From NCBI RefSeq assembly GCF_001941625.1, contig NZ_CP016076.1, positions 3,534,001-3,598,000 of the forward strand: a stretch of 64,000 bases of DNA. The letters run 5' to 3'. Below the pieces are notes generated by a model. That model did not search any database. It had not been told where the DNA came from and worked only from the letters and a program-made list of their open reading frames with translations. Shown here one piece after another: positions 1 to 8,081 of this stretch; the first letter of the stretch is position 1, and each line of letters begins with the position of its first letter. Source of the stretch: Actinoalloteichus fjordicus (lineage in GTDB: Bacteria; Actinomycetota; Actinomycetes; Mycobacteriales; Pseudonocardiaceae). Position numbers and translations under genes: made by a program.

Positions 1-86
1 GTTCCTCTGGCATCGGGACGAACTGTGCTGGACCTGGACGGGCGACTGGAGCTTGGGCGGAGTGCCCGAGAACGAGACCTGTGTCC

Positions 87-758
87 CTACCGGACCGGGG
101 GAACATCCTTGCTGAGCACGTCGATGGCGTGCTGTCGGTGCTCCGCGAAGAGCCGCACCGCGGTCACGGCGTCTCCGGTGCGCAGGGCCGCCACGAGGTC
201 GGCGTGCTCGCCGGGAAGGTGCTCCAGATAGCCGACGCTGTTGGCACGGATCCGATTGATCAGGAAGAGGTGCACCTGGCAGCGGATGGCCTCCCACGCC
301 TGGTGCACGCGGCGATGACCGCTTGCGAGGTAGATCGCGTCGTGGAAGGCGATGTCACAGGCTGCCATCTCGTATTCGTCCTCGGCGCGCTCCATGCGAC
401 GCGCGGCAGCCTCGACGGCCGCCAGATCGTCCTGGCTCGCCTCTCGGGCCACCAGCCCCACCGCCAGGTTCTCCAGTGCACCGCGCAGGCTGTCGAGCTC
501 GGCGATGTCGTCGGCGGAGAGCTCGGTGACGGTGGCACCGCGATGCCAGGCGCTGCGCACCAACCCTTCGGCCTCCAGGCGCATCAACGCCTCGCGCACC
601 GGGCCCCGACTCACCTCCAGTTCGGCGGACAGGTTCGCCTCTCGCAGCTGAGTTCCGGGCGGATAGGAGCCGTCGAAGATCGCGTCGCGCACCCGGTCGG
701 CAACTTCGTCGGCCAGGCCCCTGCGGCGTGCGGGCGCCACCCGTGTCGGTTCACTCAT
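87..758 (-). CDS. GntR-family regulator, FCD domain
   Basis: A 223-residue protein of FadR/FCD type. An N-terminal winged helix (about residues 12-75) carries the family pattern LADEVADRVRDAIFDG, PPGTQLREANLSAELEVSRG and PVREALMRLEAEGLV. A helical C-terminal FCD ligand domain follows, with acidic and His residues (for example EYEMAACDIAFHDAIY and SGHRRVHQAW) of the kind that bind a metal-coordinated carboxylate effector. It is divergent from the VOC and NAD(P)-binding genes, and a 36-bp palindrome lies 14 bp upstream of its start. Autoregulation and control of the neighbouring genes are therefore likely (inference). The ligand is unknown. Confidence 0.88.
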   Translation of the reverse strand: MSEPTRVAPARRRGLADEVADRVRDAIFDGSYPPGTQLREANLSAELEVSRGPVREALMRLEAEGLVRSAWHRGATVTELSADDIAELDSLRGALENLAVGLVAREASQDDLAAVEAAARRMERAEDEYEMAACDIAFHDAIYLASGHRRVHQAWEAIRCQVHLFLINRIRANSVGYLEHLPGEHADLVAALRTGDAVTAVRLFAEHRQHAIDVLSKDVPPVR

Positions 759-771
759 CGCATTCCACCCT

Positions 772-807
772 CCTCAATGTCCTAATGTTAACATTAGGAC
801 ATTGAGG
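772..807. promoter_or_regulatory. 36-bp perfect palindrome, probable GntR operator
   Basis: Each 18-bp half-site is the exact reverse complement of the other, centred on GTTAAC between bases 789 and 790. The inner part reads CCTAATGTTAACATTAGG. It lies in the divergent intergenic region between the GntR gene (start 758) and the VOC gene (start 860). FCD regulators usually bind shorter palindromes of this kind; binding here is inferred from position. Confidence 0.75.
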
Positions 808-859
808 GTCAGGCTGGCCCGTGCCCAAGCGACACCGAGAAGACAAGGAGCATCCGACG

Positions 860-1291
860 ATGACCGTGCTCGACTCGCCGATCCCCCGCTTCCACCTGGC
901 CATGCCGGTGGACGATCTGGACGCTGCCCGCCACTTCTACGGCGAAGTGCTGGGCCTGAACCAGGGACGTTCCAGCGACACCTGGATCGACTGGGATCTG
1001 CAGGGCCACCAGTTCGTGACCCACCTCGCCCCCGAACGGCAGAAGCGCATCCACAACCCCGTCGACGGCCACGACGTGCCGGTCCCCCACTTCGGGCTGA
1101 TCCTGACCGTGGCCAGGTTCCAAGAGCTCGCCGAGCGCCTCCGAGCCGCGAACACCGACTTCGTCATCGAGCCCTATGTCCGTTTCCAAGGCCGACCCGG
1201 GGAGCAGTGGACGATGTTCCTGCTCGACCCGGCAGGCAACGCCCTGGAGTTCAAGGCCTTCGCCGACGACTCCCAGGTGTTCGCAGCGTGA
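860..1291 (+). CDS. VOC-family (glyoxalase/dioxygenase fold) protein
   Basis: A 143-residue protein with paired beta-alpha-beta-beta-beta modules. The N-terminal module starts PRFHLAMPVDDLDAARHFYG and the C-terminal end has MFLLDPAGNALEFKAF, the usual VOC signature with a metal-ligand Glu near the end. The ATG at 860 is preceded by AAGGAG at good spacing, so in-frame codons upstream are not used. It is probably co-transcribed with the NAD(P)-binding gene 55 bp downstream and controlled by the adjacent GntR. The family covers glyoxalases, extradiol dioxygenases and resistance proteins; the substrate cannot be read from sequence. Confidence 0.8.
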   Translation: MTVLDSPIPRFHLAMPVDDLDAARHFYGEVLGLNQGRSSDTWIDWDLQGHQFVTHLAPERQKRIHNPVDGHDVPVPHFGLILTVARFQELAERLRAANTDFVIEPYVRFQGRPGEQWTMFLLDPAGNALEFKAFADDSQVFAA

Positions 1292-1346
1292 GCCGACTTC
1301 GGCGGAGGCCGGGGCTGTCCACTCGCACCAAGCGGAGGAGTCGATC

Positions 1347-1982
1347 ATGAAGGTGTTCCAGATCGGTGCTGCCGGGGGCGTAGGCAGGCGGCTGGCCTGC
1401 CTGCTCGTTCAGCGCGGAGACCAGGTCAGCGGCATGTACCGTCGGCCAGAGCAGGCCGACACCGTGCATGACTCCGGCGCCGCGCCGATCGCAGGGGACC
1501 TGATCTCCGACACGGTCGAACAACTGGCCGAGAAGATGATCGGCCACGACGCGGTGGCCTTCTCCGCCAGAGCTCACGGCACCGACATGGACCAGACCAC
1601 CGCCATCGACGGTACGGGTTTGCAGAAGGCCGCCCAGGCCGCCGAGCACGCCGGGGCGAAGCGGTTCGTCCTGGTCTCCGTGTTCCCCGAGGCGCTGCGC
1701 GGGGCCGCAGAGCCCTCTGCGGGGTTCGAGCACTACGCCGCCGCGAAGAAGGAGGCAGACGCCTACCTGGCTGGCACCGGGTTGGACTGGGTGATCGTTC
1801 GTCCGGGCACGTTGACCCACGAACAGGGCACCGGCCTGGTCACCGCCGGACCTGCCGTCGTCTATGGCGACGTGCCCCGTGATGACGTGGCCGCATTCAT
1901 CGCCGGGGCCCTGTCCGAACCCGAGGTGAATCGCCAGATCGTGGAGTTGACCCGTGGCGAGGACCGATCGGGCGGGCCGTGA
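1347..1982 (+). CDS. NAD(P)-binding atypical SDR/epimerase-like oxidoreductase
   Basis: A 211-residue single-domain Rossmann protein of the NAD(P)H-binding (atypical SDR, NmrA/YwnB-like) type. The nucleotide loop is GAAGGVGRR (residues 6-14), followed by MYRRPEQ for cofactor selection. AKRFVLVSVF is the strand before the active-site region, and YAAAKKEAD supplies a Tyr-x3-Lys motif. Near the C-terminus VIVRPGTLT and EPEVNRQIVEL are typical. The start is the ATG after GCGGAGGAG. It sits behind the VOC gene and probably forms a two-gene unit under GntR control. Confidence 0.82.
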   Translation: MKVFQIGAAGGVGRRLACLLVQRGDQVSGMYRRPEQADTVHDSGAAPIAGDLISDTVEQLAEKMIGHDAVAFSARAHGTDMDQTTAIDGTGLQKAAQAAEHAGAKRFVLVSVFPEALRGAAEPSAGFEHYAAAKKEADAYLAGTGLDWVIVRPGTLTHEQGTGLVTAGPAVVYGDVPRDDVAAFIAGALSEPEVNRQIVELTRGEDRSGGP

Positions 1983-2084
1983 GCAGGCTGGCCGATCAGC
2001 CTCGCGCCTGAGAGCCTGTTTCTGATCCTCCTCCGTCGTACGCGGTGATCAGCGTGGCTGAGCTGCCAGACGGAGGAGAGAGCC

Positions 2085-2162
2085 ATGGTGACCGACGACA
2101 ACGCCGCAGATCGCCACGCCGGCCCCGCGCAACAGGAAGCGGGGATCGAGAACGCGCGCTAA
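2085..2162 (+). CDS. possible 25-residue peptide
   Basis: A short reading frame with a good GGAGGAG ribosome site six bases before its ATG, encoding MVTDDNAADRHAGPAQQEAG plus five more residues. It may be a degraded leader of a lost gene. There is no family match, and only the ribosome-binding site supports it. Confidence 0.2.
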   Translation: MVTDDNAADRHAGPAQQEAGIENAR

Positions 2163-2187
2163 GAGGTGATCCCGGCCGGACCGCCGC

Positions 2188-2550
2188 TCAGGCCGTCCGG
2201 CCGGGAACCACTGCATCCACGCTTCGAGCGAGCAGCACGGCCGACAGCAGCCCGGGGAAACGCTCTTCCAGGTCTTCGGTGCGCAATCGGCTCATGCGGG
2301 AAGTGCCCTCGTAGTACTGACGGATGATCCCGGCCTCCCGCAGTACCCGGAAGTGATGGGTCGATGTCGACTTGCTCACCGGAAGCTCGAAGGCGATGCA
2401 GGCCATGTCGTCGTGGCCCTGCCCCAGGTCGTGCACGATGCGCAGCCGGATCGGGTCGGCCAGCGCGCTGAGCACGTCCTCCAGGCTGATCTGAGCGGTC
2501 TCGGGGTGCTCCAGCTGTCGCCCCTGGGTAGCGCGGGCGGTCTTGTCCAT
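2188..2550 (-). CDS. ArsR-family winged-helix regulator
   Basis: A 120-residue protein. The core is SLEDVLSALADPIRLRIVHDL, then a helix-turn-helix with ELPVSKSTSTHHFRVLREAG and a wing IIRQYYEGTSRMSRLRTEDLEERFPGLL, which is the ArsR/HTH_5 layout. There is no obvious ELCVCDL metal site, so it belongs to the non-metal group that often controls flavin oxidoreductases. The ATG at 2550 follows a GGAGGT site. It is divergently arranged with an Old Yellow Enzyme gene at 2690, its likely target. Confidence 0.87.
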   Translation of the reverse strand: MDKTARATQGRQLEHPETAQISLEDVLSALADPIRLRIVHDLGQGHDDMACIAFELPVSKSTSTHHFRVLREAGIIRQYYEGTSRMSRLRTEDLEERFPGLLSAVLLARSVDAVVPGRTA

Positions 2551-2595
2551 GCTCCGACCTCCTTCCCTGCGGCTCACCTCACAATGTACGAGCAC

Positions 2596-2627
2596 TGTCG
2601 TAGTTTGACAAGCAGCGTAGTACGACA
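2596..2627. promoter_or_regulatory. intergenic inverted repeat and -35 box between arsR and OYE gene
   Basis: A 7-bp inverted repeat TGTCGTA...TACGACA with an 18-bp spacer overlaps a TTGACA hexamer at 2605-2610. Further GTACG/CGTAC words lie on both sides. It is a reasonable ArsR operator and promoter for the divergent pair, but no binding is shown. Confidence 0.4.
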
Positions 2628-2689
2628 CGTACCGTACAAAGGGTCGGTCCCCGACTGGCACCTCAGACCGTCTATACGAAGGAACGATT

Positions 2690-3805
2690 GTGAGCACCCT
2701 GTTCACCCCGCTGACGCTGCGGGGACTGGTGATTCCCAACCGGGCCTGGATGTCCCCGATGTGCATGGACTCCGCAGACGCCCAAGGCCCCGACACTGGC
2801 GCGCCGACCGACTTCCACCTGGCGTACCTGGCCGACCGCGCGGCCGGTGGCCTCGGCATGGTCATGGTCGAGGCCACCGGAGTGTGCCCCGACGGCCGGA
2901 TCAGCCCGTGGGACCTGGGCCTGTGGAACGACCGCCAGCAGGACGCGTTCGCGCGCATCACCGCAGCCATCCGCGCCCACGGCTCGGTACCTGCCATCCA
3001 GCTCGCGCACGCCGGCCGCAAGGCCTCGGTCGACAAGCCCTGGCTCGGCAACCGGCCCGTCACTCCGGCTGACGGCGGATGGACCACGGTCGGCCCCGGC
3101 GACGAGCCCTTCCACGACCACCCCGCGCCCACCGCACTGACCGTCGATGAGATCCAGCAGCTCGTGCGCGACTTCCGTGCATCGGCGAAGCGGGCACTCG
3201 CCGCCGGGTTCCAGATCGTGGAGGTGCACGGCGCCCACGGCTACCTGCTCAACTCCTTCCTCTCCCCCGCCACCAACCACCGCACCGACGCCTACGGCGG
3301 CAGCGTGGAGGACCGCATGCGGTTCCCGCTGGAGGTCGTCGACGCCGTACGCGAGGTCTGGCCTGAGCACCTCCCGGTGTTCTTCCGCACCTCCGCGACG
3401 GACTGGCTCTCCGAGAACCAGGACGATGCCAGGGAGGGCTGGACCGGCGAGGACACGGTGCGACTCGCCAAGGAGCTCCAGGCCAGGGGCGTGGACCTGC
3501 TCGACGTGTCCACCGGCGGCCTGGTCCACGACGCCGCCATCCCTGCCGCGCCCGGCTACCAGGTCCCCTTCGCCGAACAGGTGCGTCAGGAGACCGGCAT
3601 GCCCACCGCTGCGGTGGGCCTGATCCTGGAACCCGCCCAGGCCGAGGAGATCCTGTCCTCCGGTCGCAGCGACGCCGTGTTCCTGGGGCGACAGCTCCTC
3701 CGCGAGCCCTACTGGGCACACCGCGCCGCCGAGGAACTGGGCAAGGACTCCTCCTGGCCCGAGCAGTACGGCTACGCGGTCAGGCGCAGCAAGCAACAGG
3801 ACTGA
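2690..3805 (+). CDS. NADH:flavin oxidoreductase, Old Yellow Enzyme (YqjM-like)
   Basis: A 371-residue FMN-dependent TIM-barrel enzyme. The N-terminus LFTPLTLRGLVIPNRAWMSPMCM is the OYE start with the YqjM-type Cys. IQLAHAGRKAS contributes flavin-contacting His and Arg. VEVHGAHGYLLNSFLSPATN and RTDAYGGSVEDRMRFPLEVV are the barrel signature. AVGLI and DAVFLGRQLLREPYW bind the FMN phosphate. The length is normal. It reduces alpha,beta-unsaturated carbonyls or nitro compounds with NAD(P)H. The start is GTG at 2690. ArsR control is likely from the divergent layout. Confidence 0.9.
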   Translation: MSTLFTPLTLRGLVIPNRAWMSPMCMDSADAQGPDTGAPTDFHLAYLADRAAGGLGMVMVEATGVCPDGRISPWDLGLWNDRQQDAFARITAAIRAHGSVPAIQLAHAGRKASVDKPWLGNRPVTPADGGWTTVGPGDEPFHDHPAPTALTVDEIQQLVRDFRASAKRALAAGFQIVEVHGAHGYLLNSFLSPATNHRTDAYGGSVEDRMRFPLEVVDAVREVWPEHLPVFFRTSATDWLSENQDDAREGWTGEDTVRLAKELQARGVDLLDVSTGGLVHDAAIPAAPGYQVPFAEQVRQETGMPTAAVGLILEPAQAEEILSSGRSDAVFLGRQLLREPYWAHRAAEELGKDSSWPEQYGYAVRRSKQQD

Positions 3806-3824
3806 CACTGCTTAAGTGCCCACC

Positions 3825-3960
3825 ATGAGCAACGGACAGGGCAAGACCGTCATCATCACCGGCTCCTCGTCGGGATCGGCGCGGCCGCCGCCAGGGCGCC
3901 TGCCGCCACCCTGCGCCCTGGACGGCATCGCCGTGTCCGCGCGCAGGCCCGGTAGGTCCC
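3825..3960 (+). pseudogene. SDR oxidoreductase remnant, frameshifted
   Basis: The frame opens with MSNGQGKTVIITGSSSG, a normal short-chain dehydrogenase start (TGxxxGIG). A shift of one base then leaves the next frame reading IGAAAARAPAAT, the expected continuation. Another shift restores IAVSARRPG, the usual second strand. No further SDR sequence follows. It is therefore a 5' remnant with at least two frameshifts, lying behind the intact OYE gene. Confidence 0.6.
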
Positions 3961-4423
3961 TGAATCCGCACCGTTGGAATCGGGCCGACGTCGGTGAGCG
4001 GGGGCCTGCCCGTGACCACTGCGGCACGACCCCCGCAACACCGGCTGCGGACAGAAATTCGGGCTCACATCCGGTCGCATTGCGCGTCGTCGGGCTTGCG
4101 GCCGTCAGCCCGGCGAACGACAAGCCTGTCCGGGACATGCTCATGCCTCCGGACAGGCATGGTCGCCTTTCCCGCGACGGGACCCGCCTCGCCGACCTGG
4201 TGGATCGACGGCACGCACGCAGATCCAGAACGGTCGCCCCCGCTGAGGCGTCTGGTGCGGCCGGTTCGTCGGCAGGCAGGCGCGCTGACGTCATCGCTGC
4301 GCCGCGTCTTCCTGGCGGGGTTTGTTTTTGTGTTTCGGATGGATTCTTTTCAATTGACACTGAAACAATGGAGGTAATCGTAACCGGAAGGCGCGTGGAT
4401 ATCACGTATCGCAGCAGGCCCGG
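3961..4423. other. gene-free stretch with AT-rich patch
   Basis: No coding frame here has family features. At about 4318-4385 the composition drops sharply (runs of T and A, a TTGACA at 4354, GGAGG at 4371) in otherwise GC-rich DNA. This may be a promoter fossil or insertion scar next to the SDR remnant. Confidence 0.4.
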
Positions 4424-5122
4424 TCACGGACCGGTGGAGCCGCCGATCACGGCGTCGGTCTCCTCGCCGACCTTCTTGTCCGCGCGTTCGGCGGGCAGCA
4501 GGGCGGAGAGGTCTCCGTTGTTGTCGTTCACCCTGATCACGAACGGCCGCAGGGCCGTGTAACGCACGACGCTCAGTGACGCTGGATCGACCACGATGCG
4601 CTGGAAGCCGTCCAGATGGGTGCACAGCGCATCGGCGAGGATCGCCTTGATCACGTCCCCATGGCTGCACGCCAGCCACACCGCGTCGGCGCCGTGTTCC
4701 GCGGTGATCCTCCTGTCGTGCTCCCGGATCGCCTCGACGGCTCTGGTCTGCACCTGGGCGAGCCCTTCCCCTTCCGGGAACACCGCGGCCGAGGGGTGCT
4801 GCTGCACGACCGACCAGAGGTCATCCTTCGCGAGGTCGGTGAGCGATCGTCCGGTCCAGGCCCCGTAGTCGACCTCGGCCAGCCGGGGTTCGATGATCGG
4901 CTCGACGTCCCGGTCGCCGAGCAACGGCCGCAGCGTGTCCTGGCAGCGCTGCAACGGAGACGTGACCACCCCGACCAGCGGGACGTCCGCGAGTCTGGCG
5001 ACCAACTCGGTGGCCTGACCTGCACCGACCTCGTGCAGCCCGACACCGGGGGTCCGGCCCGCGAGCACACCCGCCCCGTTCGCGGTGGACCGGGCGTGCC
5101 GAAGCAGGATCACAGTGGCCAT
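4424..5122 (-). CDS. histidine phosphatase family protein (MSMEG_4193-type)
   Basis: A 232-residue member of the phosphoglycerate-mutase-like superfamily. The N-terminal RHG-type box is VILLRHARSTAN, with the phospho-accepting His at about residue 8 and an Ala in place of the usual Gly. EVDYGAWTGRSL holds the acid catalyst region, and ACSHGDVIKAIL carries the second His. The C-terminus contains RVNDNNGDLSAL, typical of the actinobacterial MSMEG_4193 subgroup, which is often found near uppP and LLM genes as here. The substrate is unknown. Confidence 0.85.
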   Translation of the reverse strand: MATVILLRHARSTANGAGVLAGRTPGVGLHEVGAGQATELVARLADVPLVGVVTSPLQRCQDTLRPLLGDRDVEPIIEPRLAEVDYGAWTGRSLTDLAKDDLWSVVQQHPSAAVFPEGEGLAQVQTRAVEAIREHDRRITAEHGADAVWLACSHGDVIKAILADALCTHLDGFQRIVVDPASLSVVRYTALRPFVIRVNDNNGDLSALLPAERADKKVGEETDAVIGGSTGP

Positions 5123-5270
5123 GACACAAGCCTACTGACGCGCCGGTTCTCCCGACGGGTCCGGCAGGCCCGCGCGGTCCGACCTCCCTGGCTACGCAGG
5201 CCCGTGCGCACGGCCAAGACGCCGTCGGCAGGCCGCGCCGGAGCAGGTGTGCAGCCCCGACCGCTGTCGA

Positions 5271-5750
5271 TCAGTCGGCGTCGCCGACGGTGCCGCTCTC
5301 GTAGACGCCGATGGTCCGGACGACCACGGCGCGTTCTTCGGGAGACAACGGCTCGAACGCCGCCCGCCAGGCGTCGGCGCCGCCGGCGAGCCAGCCCTCG
5401 ATCGCCGAACGGGTCTCCTCGTCCTCGGTGATCGAGACGATCGTGCGCCTGCCGTCGTCGGGGTCGGCACGCCGTTGGAGCACGCCCTGCTTCGTCAGGT
5501 CGCTGACCATCAGGCTGACCGTCGTCGGAGCGACCTCCAGGCAGGCGGCGAGCCGACTGACCGGAGTCGGGCCGTCGAACAACAGGTACGACAGCAATGA
5601 GAGGTGCCGAGGGGCGAGGTTGAAGGACCGGAGTCGCTCGGGGACGCTGATTCGCTTGAGCCGCGCCGCGACCCTGGGCATCAGCAACAGCATGGCCCGG
5701 ATCGCGTCGTCCGAGCTCAGGCCGGGGTCTGCGGGCTGCTCCGTCGACAT
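5271..5750 (-). CDS. MarR-family transcriptional regulator
   Basis: A 159-residue winged-helix protein. LAPRHLSLLSYLLFDGP leads into PVSRLAACLEVAPTTVSLMV, the recognition helix, and then SDLTKQGVLQRRADPDDGRRTIVSIT, the classical MarR wing with its D-x-R-D/R signature. The amphipathic ends provide the dimer interface. It lies upstream of the histidine phosphatase on the same strand with a gap of about 150 bp. Its ligand and target are not evident. Confidence 0.87.
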   Translation of the reverse strand: MSTEQPADPGLSSDDAIRAMLLLMPRVAARLKRISVPERLRSFNLAPRHLSLLSYLLFDGPTPVSRLAACLEVAPTTVSLMVSDLTKQGVLQRRADPDDGRRTIVSITEDEETRSAIEGWLAGGADAWRAAFEPLSPEERAVVVRTIGVYESGTVGDAD

Positions 5751-5881
5751 CCGGCGTCCTGTCCTCCTGTGCGCGACGTCTGTTCGGGTCGGCCCACGCT
5801 ACCGGACCGGCGAGGACATTCCGTGCTGCTGATCATCGTGACCGCCGCACGCCGTGCCGACTGCCGACGCCACTGCGAACA

Positions 5882-5918
5882 TGAACGGGGGTCGACACCA
5901 AGTGTCGACCCCCGTTCA
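5882..5918. terminator. 17-bp perfect hairpin downstream of uppP
   Basis: Arms 5882-5898 and 5902-5918 are exact reverse complements with a 3-base loop. It starts 11 bp after the uppP stop codon, as expected for a strong terminator. There is no U-tract, which is common in actinobacteria. Confidence 0.8.
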
Positions 5919-5928
5919 CGATGCCACG

Positions 5929-6762
5929 TCAACCGGCGCTGATCACCCCGGTGGTGAGCAGACCGAGCACCAGCACGCCGAGCGCGATCCGGTACCAGAC
6001 GAACAGGTACACGCTGTGCCGCTCCACGTACTTCATCAGCCAGGCGATGATCGCGTAGCCGACCGCGCCCGCCACCAGCGTCGCGACCAGCATCTGAGCC
6101 CCGGACGGTTGCAGACCGGGCCCGCCTGTCTCGAACACCTCCGGCAGTTCGGACAGCCCGGAGGCCACCACTGCCGGAATGGCGAGCAGGAAGGAGAATC
6201 GCACCGCAGTCGGCCGGTCCAGCCCGAGGAACAGGCCGGCCGTGATGGTCCCGCCGGACCGAGACACGCCGGGAATCAGCGCCATCGACTGGGCGAAGCC
6301 CATGATGATGCCGTCCTTGAGCGTCAGCTGGCTCATCGTCCTGCGCTGCCTGCCCAGGTACTCGGCGAGTCCGAGGAGGATGCCGAACACGATGAGCATG
6401 GTGGCGATGAGCCACAGATTCCGTGCGGTGGTGCGGATCTGATCGGCGAAGAGCAGTCCCAGCACACCGATCGGAATGGTGCCGATCACCACGTACCACG
6501 CCAGCTTGTAGTCGGGCGTCTGTCGCAGGCTCCGGTCACGGAAACCCCGCAACCACACCATGAACAGGCGGCCGATGTCCTTGGCGAAGTAGATCAACAC
6601 CGCCGCCTCGGTACCCAGCTGGGTGACGGCGGTGAAGGAGGCGCCTGCGTCCTCCCTGAAGAAAAGCTCCGAGACGATCCGAAGATGCCCGGAGGAGGAG
6701 ACCGGAAGAAATTCCGTCAGACCCTGGACCAGTCCGAGGACCAGGGCTTCCATCCACGTCAC
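5929..6762 (-). CDS. uppP: undecaprenyl-diphosphatase UppP/BacA
   Basis: A 277-residue integral membrane enzyme that recycles undecaprenyl pyrophosphate to the monophosphate lipid carrier for peptidoglycan synthesis. The N-terminal signature [18 protein letters not shown] (residues 10-27) holds the catalytic Glu and SSSGH. The second block, [18 protein letters not shown], carries the PGxSRSG motif. About eight hydrophobic helices are visible. The GTG start at 6762 shares a base with the TAG stop of the LLM gene (TAGTG), so translation is coupled. Overproduction of this family gives bacitracin tolerance. Confidence 0.96.
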   Translation of the reverse strand: MTWMEALVLGLVQGLTEFLPVSSSGHLRIVSELFFREDAGASFTAVTQLGTEAAVLIYFAKDIGRLFMVWLRGFRDRSLRQTPDYKLAWYVVIGTIPIGVLGLLFADQIRTTARNLWLIATMLIVFGILLGLAEYLGRQRRTMSQLTLKDGIIMGFAQSMALIPGVSRSGGTITAGLFLGLDRPTAVRFSFLLAIPAVVASGLSELPEVFETGGPGLQPSGAQMLVATLVAGAVGYAIIAWLMKYVERHSVYLFVWYRIALGVLVLGLLTTGVISAG

Positions 6763-7808
6763 TAACTCACTCCTGCAAGGTCAAGAGCCTCGACGGCAAG
6801 ACGAAGGGTTTCGACTCCCCGTGTCGGATCTTGCAGCATCGGAACGACGGACAAGGTGGTGACCCCCACCTGGGAGAAGGCCTGCATCCGGTCTGCTATC
6901 CGCTCGACGGGACCCAGCAGGGCGATCGCGTCCAGGAACTCCACCGGCAGGGCGGCCATCGCCCCGGTGTAGTCCCGCTCCAAGTAGAGCCGCTGCACCT
7001 CCTCGGCCGCCGCACCGAACCCCATGCGCGTCGCGAGGTCCTTGTAGAAGTTCTGCTTGCGGCTGCCCATGCCCCCGACGTAGAGCGCGGCATAGCCGCG
7101 GATCGCGTCGGCGCACACCCGCCAGTCCTCGCCAGGACAGACCGGCACGGAGGGCACCACGTCGAAGCCGTTCAGATCCCGGCCCGCACGGGCTCGACCG
7201 ACGCTCAGGTGCCCGAGCTGCTCCCCCGCATGCTCCGGCGAGAGGAACACCGCCAGCCAGCCGTCGGCGATCTCCCCGGCCAGCTCGGTGTTCTTAGGGC
7301 CGATGCTCGCCAGGTACACCGGGATGTCCTCGCGCACCGGGTGCACGGTCAGCTTGAGTGCGGCTCCCGGACCGTCCGGCAGCGGCAGCCGATAGTGCTC
7401 GCCGTCGTAGCGCAGCCGCCCGCGTCCCAGTGCCGTACGGACGATCTCCACGTATTCGCGGGTCCGACCCAGCGGCTTGGCGAACCGGACACCGTGCCAG
7501 CCCTCCGACACCTGCGGCCCGGACACCCCGAGGCCGAGCCGGAAGCGCCCCTGCGACAAAGTGTCCAGCGTCGCGGCGGTCATCGCGGTGGCGGCAGGCG
7601 TCCGTGCCGGAATCTGCATGACGGCGCTGCCGAGCCCGATCCGGGTGGTCTGCGCGCCGATCCACGACAACACACTCGGTGCGTCCGACCCGTAGGCCTC
7701 CGCCACCCAGACCACGTCGTACCCGAGCCGGTCCGCCTCCACGGCCAGCTCCAGGTTGTGGTGATCGTTGCCCATTCCCCAGTACCCGAGATTCAGCCCA
7801 AGTCGCAC
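6762..7808 (-). CDS. LLM-class F420-dependent oxidoreductase
   Basis: A 348-residue luciferase-like TIM-barrel protein. The start [11 protein letters not shown] is followed by [43 protein letters not shown] and [20 protein letters not shown], all hallmarks of F420-dependent LLM enzymes. [21 protein letters not shown] is the typical late-barrel segment. I place the start at the GTG at 7808, immediately before the first strand, rather than about 39 codons upstream. It is coupled to uppP. The substrate is unknown. Confidence 0.85.
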   Translation of the reverse strand: MRLGLNLGYWGMGNDHHNLELAVEADRLGYDVVWVAEAYGSDAPSVLSWIGAQTTRIGLGSAVMQIPARTPAATAMTAATLDTLSQGRFRLGLGVSGPQVSEGWHGVRFAKPLGRTREYVEIVRTALGRGRLRYDGEHYRLPLPDGPGAALKLTVHPVREDIPVYLASIGPKNTELAGEIADGWLAVFLSPEHAGEQLGHLSVGRARAGRDLNGFDVVPSVPVCPGEDWRVCADAIRGYAALYVGGMGSRKQNFYKDLATRMGFGAAAEEVQRLYLERDYTGAMAALPVEFLDAIALLGPVERIADRMQAFSQVGVTTLSVVPMLQDPTRGVETLRLAVEALDLAGVS

Positions 7809-7976
7809 CCACCGAACCCTACCGGCGGGTAACCAGCGGGAACAGTCCACGCTCCGGCGAGTCTGTCGCGATCTCTCCTCGGCTCCCGCCTTGGGTTGCC
7901 GAGGGCACCTCGGCGACCGGAACACTCAGCCCCGGGCGGCCCGGATTCGACGGTCGAACGGCCCACGATCGGCCAA

Positions 7977-7990
7977 GTGATGCGCATCAC
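7977..7990. promoter_or_regulatory. 14-bp palindrome GTGATGCGCATCAC
   Basis: A perfect palindrome about 90 bp before the carbonic anhydrase start, in a less GC-rich intergenic region. It is a likely operator for a dimeric regulator; the regulator is unknown. Confidence 0.45.
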
Positions 7991-8081
7991 AATCCCTTTG
8001 CCGCGCCTTTGTCGACCATTGTCCACGGTGTCCGTTTCCAATCTCTCCTGGATGGACGGCCGGAGTGATTACAATCGCCTT

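Noticed and set aside
2672-3808. 378-residue minus-strand frame
   Set aside because: Antisense of the Old Yellow Enzyme gene.
3812-4562. Open frames of about 200-250 residues on both strands
   Set aside because: Low-complexity composition without family features, over the SDR remnant and the end of the phosphatase gene.
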